Shown one piece after another: positions 39,681 to 46,702 of a stretch of 46,702 bases of DNA (position 1 is its first letter; each line of letters opens with the position of its first letter). A program made the position numbers and the translations under genes. Source of the stretch: Candidatus Zixiibacteriota bacterium (GTDB lineage Bacteria; Zixibacteria; MSB-5A5; GN15; FEB-12); the NCBI GenBank assembly GCA_020348905.1, contig CP070756.1:2692960-2739661 (forward strand), given 5' to 3'. The notes under the pieces are model-generated. The model made no database searches. It saw nothing but the letters and a program-made list of their open reading frames with translations, and was not told the DNA's origin.

Positions 39681-42600
39681 CACTGTCCAACCGAAGATTC
39701 TCCGGTACCATTGTCCTGCCGGATCAGGTTCATCTCGGCCTGAAGCAATGCCCGGAAATAAGCCTTTATCTGTTCTTCATACTGGGGGGGGTAGCTGTCA
39801 CCCAGGTACTGACGTAGCCGGTCCTCAAGCTTCATTCTATCATTGAGAATATCTCTCGACAGTTGCGGAGGCACATAAAAAGCCTGGTTCGTGGCCGTTT
39901 TGGACTGGCGCTGTTCGGAAAAGTCCTTGCGATAAAGCGAGCGACTGGCCTCCAGCATCCGAGAGTAAATCTGCAACTGCCGGTCGATTACTTCCGACCC
40001 GGGGTTACCGGAGGATAGGGCTTCTTCGATATCCTTCATGGAATTGGCGATATCATCGAGACGACCCAGAATCTGCCGGGAACCGGCGAACTCACGATTC
40101 AGGTCCTCCAGTGACTTTCGAATCGTTCCCTGTTCACCGGCCAGCCTCTGAAGCATTTCCCGGTTGAAGGCCCCCTGACCCGGTTCGAGGTTGAATCCGG
40201 AATTGCCCAGTTGCTGCTGAGTCTGCTGATTGAGCCGGTTTTGCTGCTCGGCTAAGCCCTGAAGCATTGAGGTGCCTTTGCTGCAGCTCGACCCGCTTTG
40301 CGATTGCTGCATTTGATTGAGTGACTCCATCAGCCTGATCGAAGCGCGGTTGAGGTTGACCATTGCCTCACGCTGGTTGTCTGCCGCTCGTCTGCCTTGC
40401 TTGGCATCGAAATGCTGCATGGCCATATCCATGTGTCGCGAGGCGCTCTCTATCAGCCGGCTCAACTCCGAGGCCACGAACGGCGACTGCTTTCCAAGCT
40501 CACTTATCCTGCCTTGCAGACCGGAGACCGCGTTGGAAAGATCCTGCTGTTCTGTTGCCAGTTCGCGCAGCATCATTGATTGCCGACTCATTTCAAGAGC
40601 CCCCTCCAGTAATTCTTCCTGCATCCGCGACAGATTGTTGGCGTCTTGCAGAGCCATTTCCATCTCCTTCTGGAAGGCCTCGTTCTGACCGCCTTTCATG
40701 GCCATCATTTGCTGCTGCATGCGGTCGATCATTTCCATCAGCTTGCTATAAGCCTGCTTACCCTGGTCGGAGGCCTCGTCTCGCTGCTGTTCGCTCAAGG
40801 CCCCGGCCATGTTTTCCATATTCTGTCCGGCATCGGTTTTAGTCACGGCTTCTTTAAACTGCTGGAATTCAGCAGCTTGCTCCATTTCAGCCTGCCGGGC
40901 CAGTTCATCCATCTCACCGGCTTGGTTCTGCAGTTGCTCGAGGGCGTCTTTGAGCTGACTTTCATCATCGCTCAGATCTGAAAGGTTGTCTTCGCTCAGG
41001 GTATCGGTCTGTTGGTTTATCTCTTCTTGACGTCGGGCAATCTCCTCAGCTTTTCGAATCATGGCTTCCAGCGCCTGCTCGAGCTGCATCTTCTTAAGCA
41101 GCGCAAGGGTTCTCTCCAGGCGCTCCAACAACTCATCCTGAGATATCTGGAAATCCGCTATGGCATCCTGCAGCTGTTGAGGATCCATCTCTCGCAGAGC
41201 CTCCCATAGTTTCCGCTGAGCCTCCTTCATCTCAGGCGTGGCCACCTCCTCAAAGAGTTGCTGGACCTGGGCCAGCTTTTCCAATATATCCCGGCTGAGC
41301 AGGGCCTTGTCATTAAGCTCCTCGAGAGACTTTTCCATGTCTTCAGCGATCTGCTCAATCTTCTCAACCATCTCTTCATTTTTGTCAAGCAGTGTTTCCA
41401 GTTCTTTGCGGTTCTGCCAGTCGGTCTGCTCGATTTGATTATTCTGCGCCTGAAGCTTGCGGGCCACGTTCTTGAGGCGCTGCGACAGGTCCTTGCCGGT
41501 TCGCATGATGCTTTCCGTGCTTAAGATGCGCTGGGCGTTTTCGGCCTCCGTCTGGGCGATGATCTCATCAAGCGATGGCAGCCGGGCCACATAACGCCTG
41601 GTACGTGTGACTTTGGGTCCCGATATCCGGTCGTTATCAGCCACCTCGAGGAAGTAACTCACGTAATCACCGGGAAACAGATTAAGGCGATCAAGGTCCC
41701 AGTCGAACTCAATCTCTCCTTCGGTTTTGATGCGTTCGGAGAAATGCAGCACGATCACGTTTTCCTCCGATTGCCGCCCCTGCGAGACTGTGGCATACTT
41801 CAGTACCAGCGAGGAAAAGCCGTAATCATCGAAGATATGAACCTTGAGCGGCAACATCATTTCGTCGTTGAGATTGACATCGAATCCGGGACGGACCACA
41901 TCAATGAGAGGAAACTCATCCGGCACAGCCGTGATATAGTACTCGATCGGATCAGGGTTTTGCTCTCCGAGATGATCGCGCAGACGGATGTAATAGGCCC
42001 GCGAGCTGTCCACTGTCAGCGACGCGGTTGCCGCGCCGTTTTCGATGGCCATCATCGCCCGACTGGAATCTGAGAAGACCAGCTCCGCTTTTTGAACCGG
42101 CAGGTTGGTGGCCACTTTCATATTTACGCGGCTTCCCACCACGGCCGAGAAGGAACCGTTGTTTTCCTTTATGACGGTCGGAGACAGGCCGGTGTACTCC
42201 GGGTAAAATAGCGACAAATCGATTCCGGTTACCCTGGGCCGGTCAACGACATCGACTCGCTGCAATTCCGTCCTTACCCGGCCCGCCCGGACATAATAGT
42301 CAAATGACTTGTTGATTTGTCTCAAAGTGAGAGCAACAACGACCGAGTCGCCCCAATCGAATGAATGGGTCTCTGCCTTCGAGACAACGACCTCTGTTTC
42401 CTGCCAGCTGCCGCCGGCAAGCCGATGATGGATAACGGCTTGCTCGGGGAGTTTGTCGCCGTAGATTGAAGCGCCGATATCGATATCTCGATACTTTACC
42501 CATTGAACCGATCCGGGAAAAGCGACCAGATTATAGCCCAGCGGCGGGGCCACCACCGTCAACGGATTTGAATAGACCCGGTAGGAATGGGTGAACAGGC

Positions 42601-43114
42601 CGGGAGTTATAAGAAGCAGAATCAGCGCTATGACTGTCACCACCGCGAGGATCCTGACTGTTTTGATCAATGGATAAAACGACAGGGCGGTAGCGAAATT
42701 GATTTGTTCGGACTTTTCAACCGCCTGTTGCCGGGTGGAAGCCATCAGCTCGGGCGAATACCCCGGCGTCCTTTTCATACGAGCGAACTGGATCGCAGCA
42801 ATTAGACGGCCCTTTAGATCAGGATACTTTCTTTCCAGGTCGAGTGCTACCGTTTCAATATTGCCCGAAAACAACCGCGCCAGAGCCGTCCTTGCAAAGG
42901 CCACCAGTATTGCCACAGTCGCTGCCACCAGCAGCGCAATCTTGACACCGACCGGCAGAACCACGATTCCCGCCACTGCTGACAGGGCGATCAGCATAGC
43001 GACACACACGACGGCGGTAGCCAGAATCCCCGCCGTAAAGAACAGCAGCCGCTTCTTTACCAGAGTTCGCCTGAGATTGCTGTAAAGAGTTTCGTTGGTA
43101 TGTTCTTTCTTCAT
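39680..43114 (-). CDS. DUF4175 large membrane protein with long coiled coil
   Basis: 1144 residues. Two transmembrane helices lie at about 23-70 and one at about 148-172. A beta-rich periplasmic part spans about 180-500, followed by a long coiled coil (about 530-1060), very rich in Gln, Glu, Leu and Met (EEINQQTDTLSEDNLSDLSD, QQMMAMKGGQNEAFQKEMEM in parts). The order is that of DUF4175 proteins, whose function is unknown; they are often found with DUF4159, VWA and MoxR-type genes. Here only DUF4159 and TPR genes accompany it. The coil could span the periplasm or act as a scaffold. Confidence 0.88.
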   Translation of the reverse strand: MKKEHTNETLYSNLRRTLVKKRLLFFTAGILATAVVCVAMLIALSAVAGIVVLPVGVKIALLVAATVAILVAFARTALARLFSGNIETVALDLERKYPDLKGRLIAAIQFARMKRTPGYSPELMASTRQQAVEKSEQINFATALSFYPLIKTVRILAVVTVIALILLLITPGLFTHSYRVYSNPLTVVAPPLGYNLVAFPGSVQWVKYRDIDIGASIYGDKLPEQAVIHHRLAGGSWQETEVVVSKAETHSFDWGDSVVVALTLRQINKSFDYYVRAGRVRTELQRVDVVDRPRVTGIDLSLFYPEYTGLSPTVIKENNGSFSAVVGSRVNMKVATNLPVQKAELVFSDSSRAMMAIENGAATASLTVDSSRAYYIRLRDHLGEQNPDPIEYYITAVPDEFPLIDVVRPGFDVNLNDEMMLPLKVHIFDDYGFSSLVLKYATVSQGRQSEENVIVLHFSERIKTEGEIEFDWDLDRLNLFPGDYVSYFLEVADNDRISGPKVTRTRRYVARLPSLDEIIAQTEAENAQRILSTESIMRTGKDLSQRLKNVARKLQAQNNQIEQTDWQNRKELETLLDKNEEMVEKIEQIAEDMEKSLEELNDKALLSRDILEKLAQVQQLFEEVATPEMKEAQRKLWEALREMDPQQLQDAIADFQISQDELLERLERTLALLKKMQLEQALEAMIRKAEEIARRQEEINQQTDTLSEDNLSDLSDDESQLKDALEQLQNQAGEMDELARQAEMEQAAEFQQFKEAVTKTDAGQNMENMAGALSEQQRDEASDQGKQAYSKLMEMIDRMQQQMMAMKGGQNEAFQKEMEMALQDANNLSRMQEELLEGALEMSRQSMMLRELATEQQDLSNAVSGLQGRISELGKQSPFVASELSRLIESASRHMDMAMQHFDAKQGRRAADNQREAMVNLNRASIRLMESLNQMQQSQSGSSCSKGTSMLQGLAEQQNRLNQQTQQQLGNSGFNLEPGQGAFNREMLQRLAGEQGTIRKSLEDLNREFAGSRQILGRLDDIANSMKDIEEALSSGNPGSEVIDRQLQIYSRMLEASRSLYRKDFSEQRQSKTATNQAFYVPPQLSRDILNDRMKLEDRLRQYLGDSYPPQYEEQIKAYFRALLQAEMNLIRQDNGTGESSVGQ

Positions 43115-43130
43115 CGTTACTTCTCTCTAC

Positions 43131-43865
43131 TCAGTGCAACAAGGCGTAGGTGAGTATGTTTACTCCCATCCGGAATGCTTCGAGACGCTTCTCCTCCGGG
43201 TCATTGTGCACTTGCGGGTCTTCCCATCCGTCGCCGATATCCGATTCCACCAGAAAGTATATAACGGCCCGACCATTGATGATGATCGAGTATCCCCGGG
43301 GTGGTTTATCGTCATGCTCATGGATCTTCGGAGGTCCGTTAAGAAAGTCATAGAAACAGTGATACAAGGGGTGATCAAAGGGTAACTCCACGACTTCTCT
43401 TTCGGGAAATAGCTCCGACATTTCCTGACGGAAACCCCGATCCATGCCGTAGGAATCGTTAACGAACAGAAACCCGCCGCCGACAAGATACTCTCTGAGC
43501 CGTTCCTTTTCCTCGCTTGAAAAACTGATGACGCCGTGCCCGGTGGCAAACAGGAAGGGGTAGCGGAACAGATCGGGATCCATAATGGATATCTCATACT
43601 CATTGGTGTCGACCGGGTAGTCGGTATTCTCCTTTACAAAGTTCAGGAAATTAGGCACCGCCGACCTTCCCCAGTACCAGTCACCTCCCCCTGAATAATG
43701 GAGCCGGGCTACCTTCACCGCCGATGGATGCGGGTTCCCGGTCGGCGCCCGCCCGGTTCTCGTAAGGCCATACCCCTCTTGCGATTGCGCCGGCTGACCG
43801 GCCAGCATGCAGACGCCAGCTGCTGCTGCCAGCGCAATTTTCGATGTAAGCCTGACCATGTACAT
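43131..43865 (-). CDS. DUF4159 exported protein
   Basis: 244 residues. Signal peptide ending near AGQPAQS, then the DUF4159 core: VARLHYSGGGDWYWGRSAVP, FATGHGVISFSSEEKERLRE, YLVGGGFLFVNDSYGMDRGF and DHPLYHCFYDF (in parts). The GGGFLFVNDSYG segment resembles the glutamine-amidotransferase-like fold without the catalytic Cys. Its function is unknown. Start ATG 43865, or ATG 43859, neither with a clear ribosome site. It lies 16 bases before DUF4175 and 45 bases after the TonB receptor. Confidence 0.88.
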   Translation of the reverse strand: MYMVRLTSKIALAAAAGVCMLAGQPAQSQEGYGLTRTGRAPTGNPHPSAVKVARLHYSGGGDWYWGRSAVPNFLNFVKENTDYPVDTNEYEISIMDPDLFRYPFLFATGHGVISFSSEEKERLREYLVGGGFLFVNDSYGMDRGFRQEMSELFPEREVVELPFDHPLYHCFYDFLNGPPKIHEHDDKPPRGYSIIINGRAVIYFLVESDIGDGWEDPQVHNDPEEKRLEAFRMGVNILTYALLH

Positions 43866-43910
43866 AATATACAGCCAAACTGGAGCTTTTGATGAAAAAA
43901 AAGACCGGGG

Positions 43911-45743
43911 TCAGTTTATCCGAATGGCCAATCCGGTGCGGAAGGTGATACCGGGCATCGGGTATCCATGAACAACCTCGTAGTCCCGGTCGAAGAGATT
44001 CTCGAATCTCAGTTTCAGATCAATTTGCCCACTAATAGCATACCGCTGGTCAAAATTGACAACGACATAATCATCAAGAACTACTGTCGTACCTGCTGAA
44101 TCGGAGGTCGTGTTGAAAGCGGCGATAGCCTCAAGACCTATCCGCATTGGCCCGGATGCATACTCGCCGGCCACTACCAGTTTGTCTTCAGGAACCGACA
44201 GGTTGCGATCATCCTGATTGAGGTGTATAAACGAAGAGCTGATTCCCAGGACCCCCCTGACATATCTGAGGGCGGCCTCCCAGCCGGAGTGACTGTATGA
44301 GCCGCTATTCTGGAATTTGACCAGAGGCGGCGGTGAAGGATTGGGCAGGGTCGTGATTAAGTTGTCACCCTCCCTGTAGAAAACTGCTGTCTCCACGGAA
44401 ATACTGCTGCCAAACTGATTGAAATATCCGATCTCGTAAAACGCGCCTTCTTCGGGTTTGAGGGTCTCGGAATTTGATATGACGAACAACTGGGATTCGT
44501 TTATGGTCGGGTTACGGTAGGCCGTACCCACTGACAGCTTTAGCGAGCCATACTTTTCGGCAGGCACCACAGCGCCCGCCTGATAGACAAAATGATCGCC
44601 GTACCGGTCATGGTCGATATACCTTCCGCCCAGTGTGATATCGAACATATCCTTCACATCGAGTTCGACCTGGCCGTGGACAGCATATTCCTTTTCGCTG
44701 AAGGTTCCGCTTCTAACGAAGAGTGTTCCGTCACCGGCTGATCCTCCCAGGTAATTGAAAGAGACACCCCCCGACAAACTCAGGCCCCGATAGCCGGCCC
44801 GTTTTACTTTTGCGAAGATATCGAGGCCGTTATTGCGGTCAATCGACTCAAAGCCGTCGGAGAAGGCGTGCTCACCGTAGCTATTGTATAGCCTCACTGA
44901 CATAAGTATCCGGTTGGCCTCTCGATCCATCCCGAATGTAATCCCGGATCGTTGAATATCACCGGTCGACCGGGAGGGATCATACACCGGCCCGGCGTCC
45001 GCAAAATCGAAGGAGGTATATCGTCCGGCAACAAACATCTCGAAGCCGGCTATACGGTCCAGCTGCACGCGGACCCCGCCGGAACGGTTGAAATACTCGT
45101 TGTCTTCCCGATGATTGTCGGATTCGATGTACTCGTACCATCCTGCCACCACCGTTTTGCCGAATCTCTGCGAGTGACGCGCGATTCCGTTGAAGGTATG
45201 ATGGTTGCCGCCGGTGATCTCCAGGCCTGTGTAGCGATTGAGATTCGGCTGATAGAACGACTGCAGGTTAAGCACGCCGGCGATAGCGTTTGAACCGTAC
45301 AGGGTCGAGGCTCCCCCCTTGACCAGTTCGGCTGAGTAGATACCGGCCCGGCGGTAAGTGTCGGGAAGGGGGTGACCGAATAATCCGGCAATATCGGGTC
45401 GTCCATCGATCAAAACCAGCGATCCCCGATTGGGTGAAAATCCAAGGCCGCGAATAAGTAATTTCCCCTGTCCCCTTGGACCCAAGCCGAAGCCGGTGCC
45501 GTTAACCGACGTCACGGATATCGAAGCATGACTGTAAGCCAAATGATGAAGAATGTTATCCTCGCCGGCAGTTTCTACTTTCTGAGGTGATATTTTCAGA
45601 ACAGAGTTGACAGTTTTGGAAAGCCGGGTCGGTTCGCGCCGGCCAACAACGACGATAGGGTCGAGTTCAATCGGCTCCTGCTCACCCATAGTACTGTCGG
45701 CCGGGGCCGTCATTGTTAGCACGGATAATATTATCGCCAGCAT
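43911..45743 (-). CDS. TonB-dependent outer-membrane receptor
   Basis: 610 residues. Signal peptide (about 15), then ELDPIVVVGRRE (TonB-box-like region), a plug domain (LLIRGLGFSPNRGSLVLIDG, LVKGGASTLYGSNAIAGVLN in parts) and a 22-strand-type barrel ending FENLFDRDYEVVHGYPMPGI and a terminal IN. The barrel is short for the family. The substrate is unknown: vitamin B12, siderophore or sugar are all possible. AGGGA precedes the ATG. First gene of the DUF4159-DUF4175 operon. Confidence 0.92.
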   Translation of the reverse strand: MLAIILSVLTMTAPADSTMGEQEPIELDPIVVVGRREPTRLSKTVNSVLKISPQKVETAGEDNILHHLAYSHASISVTSVNGTGFGLGPRGQGKLLIRGLGFSPNRGSLVLIDGRPDIAGLFGHPLPDTYRRAGIYSAELVKGGASTLYGSNAIAGVLNLQSFYQPNLNRYTGLEITGGNHHTFNGIARHSQRFGKTVVAGWYEYIESDNHREDNEYFNRSGGVRVQLDRIAGFEMFVAGRYTSFDFADAGPVYDPSRSTGDIQRSGITFGMDREANRILMSVRLYNSYGEHAFSDGFESIDRNNGLDIFAKVKRAGYRGLSLSGGVSFNYLGGSAGDGTLFVRSGTFSEKEYAVHGQVELDVKDMFDITLGGRYIDHDRYGDHFVYQAGAVVPAEKYGSLKLSVGTAYRNPTINESQLFVISNSETLKPEEGAFYEIGYFNQFGSSISVETAVFYREGDNLITTLPNPSPPPLVKFQNSGSYSHSGWEAALRYVRGVLGISSSFIHLNQDDRNLSVPEDKLVVAGEYASGPMRIGLEAIAAFNTTSDSAGTTVVLDDYVVVNFDQRYAISGQIDLKLRFENLFDRDYEVVHGYPMPGITFRTGLAIRIN

Positions 45744-45882
45744 ATTCCCTCAAAGAAACCCGTCGTTCACCAACTGTACCAGTTTACTAATTTAAACAGT
45801 CCCGTCACCATATCATAGGATACGGATGACCGACCAGTGGGGACACAGTTTTTTCCAAATAAGTCATATCACGGATTGGTTC

Positions 45883-45914
45883 AAAAGAAAACCCGCCGGA
45901 AGCTATCCGGCGGG
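45883..45914 (-). terminator. Rho-independent terminator of secF
   Basis: 9-bp stem CCCGCCGGA (45892-45900) / TCCGGCGGG (45906-45914), followed on the minus strand by TTTTCTTTT. It lies about 30 bases after the secF stop. Confidence 0.9.
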
Positions 45915-45942
45915 CTCGAAATCGATCACCAATCAGAACCGA

Positions 45943-46702
45943 TTACTTAAACCGCTTCGGCGAACGGGCCTCCCATTCGACAACAATCGGGCTGGCCACA
46001 AAAATGGAACTGTAGGTACCCACAATCACGCCCATTATCAGGGCCAGGGCGAAATTGCGCAGTACCTCACCACCGAAGAAGAAAAGCGTGCCGACCACGA
46101 ATATAACCGTGATTGAGGTGTTAAATGTCCGCGACAGCACTTCGTTGATGGACATGTTGACACACGAGGTGAACTCGCCCTTGGTGCGGAATTTCTTTAG
46201 ATTCTCGCGTATGCGGTCGTAGACAACCACCGTGTCCGTTAGCGAATACCCCGCCAGAGTCAACAGGGCCGTGACAATCAGCAGGTCGAACTCCAGATTG
46301 AGGATGTAGAAAATCCCCATGACGGCCAGTACATCATGGAACGTCGCCACGGTGGCAGCGATACCGCTTCGAAAATCGAAGCGAATCCAGATGTACACAA
46401 TGATTCCAAACAGCGATAGCAGGATGGCCTTCTGGGCGTCTTTACGCAAGGTTTCCCCCACCGCCGGGCCTATCAGCATCTCCTGCCCGGCCTCGGTGTT
46501 GAACGGATTGTCCGCGATTGAACTCTCTATTACACCCTTTATGCCGGCCATCATCTCTTTGGCCTCGGTTTCGGTCTGAGGCCCCTTGGTCTTGACGATG
46601 AAGGCGTTCTCCTCTTCAAAGTGGGTCAGGTGCGTGATTTCCGCGTCAGGGTAGTGCGCCGAAATAGCGTCTCGAAGCTGTTCGATGGCCACCGGTTTTT
46701 CG
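45943..46702 (-). CDS. secF: SecF, protein-export membrane protein (5' end cut by window edge)
   Basis: At least 253 residues; the frame continues past the window with no start needed (a GTG at 46690-46692 is internal). Visible: the P1-like loop, then five membrane segments with RFDFRSGIAATVATFHDVL, ALLTLAGYSLTDTVVVYDRI (in part) and the family's RENLKKFRTK. SecF works with SecD as the proton-driven motor completing Sec export. The missing part is the first transmembrane helix; secD is expected just outside. Confidence 0.94.
   Translation of the reverse strand, partial: EKPVAIEQLRDAISAHYPDAEITHLTHFEEENAFIVKTKGPQTETEAKEMMAGIKGVIESSIADNPFNTEAGQEMLIGPAVGETLRKDAQKAILLSLFGIIVYIWIRFDFRSGIAATVATFHDVLAVMGIFYILNLEFDLLIVTALLTLAGYSLTDTVVVYDRIRENLKKFRTKGEFTSCVNMSINEVLSRTFNTSITVIFVVGTLFFFGGEVLRNFALALIMGVIVGTYSSIFVASPIVVEWEARSPKRFK

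Noticed and set aside
43890..43910. GACCCCGGTC plus T-run as terminator of the TonB receptor gene
   Set aside because: The stem is only 3-4 bp with a minimal loop; the next gene starts 45 bases on and looks cotranscribed.

Overview
The window looks like a chromosomal segment of an uncultured Gram-negative bacterium of the FCB group. The best guess is Zixibacteria or a close relative. This rests on gene content rather than a marker-gene tree: secreted proteins with C-terminal dockerin-like repeats and a FlgD/T9SS-type tail (PNPFN...GxxVATGIYFYRM), a DUF2723 (GT117-like) membrane protein, a DUF4159-DUF4175-TPR cluster, a TonB-dependent receptor, and heavy use of TTG start codons. Base composition looks even across the window. 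I see no integrase, transposase, CRISPR array, rRNA or tRNA gene.

Layout. 1-2708 (minus): csaA-like, nitroreductase, PfkB-family sugar kinase and a CDP-alcohol phosphatidyltransferase. 2878-8144 (plus): obg, dprA, ptsH (HPr), ptsI (enzyme I) and bifunctional phosphoglucose/phosphomannose isomerase, closed by a clear terminator. 8266-11020 (plus): an exact-consensus sigma70-type promoter, a small secreted acidic/His-containing protein and a TPR-AAA+ (GAFTGA)-Fis regulator. 11021-16944 (plus): two terminators around an unassigned stretch, a 48-residue membrane protein with its own promoter, an SDR, a membrane-anchored thioredoxin-like protein, a GSGD-repeat DUF2807 protein, and dciA-gyrB. 17199-18332 (minus): a parallel beta-helix/dockerin protein. 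27243 down to 18498 (minus): a probable long operon starting at a TTGACA-N16-TATAAT promoter: pth, rpsF, rpsR, DUF2232, rplI, bifunctional-nuclease family, TPR plus periplasmic binding protein, three unrecognised small genes and an LVIVD-repeat protein. 27341-29822 (minus): response regulator, histidine kinase and ECF sigma factor. 30023-34607: M23 peptidase, a 49-residue protein, a second SDR, a KamA-family radical SAM enzyme and an HTH-DUF2087 protein. 34682-45743 (almost all minus): DUF2723 protein, then TPR, DUF4175, DUF4159 and the TonB receptor as one operon. 45943-46702 (minus): the 3' part of secF, cut by the window edge.

How the genes fit together. Most of the window is housekeeping: translation, replication, Sec export and sugar-phosphate metabolism. 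Envelope genes are mixed into it. The PTS consists of HPr and enzyme I beside a sugar-phosphate isomerase with no permease in view, so a regulatory PTS is possible. The least described parts are the consensus-promoter/secreted peptide/TPR-sigma54-activator unit, the DUF4159-DUF4175-TPR operon tied to a TonB receptor, the small-gene trio at 20690-21873, the KamA-family enzyme without the classical PGGGGK motif, and the HTH-DUF2087 fusion. All assignments come from reading motifs by eye; no database search was possible.
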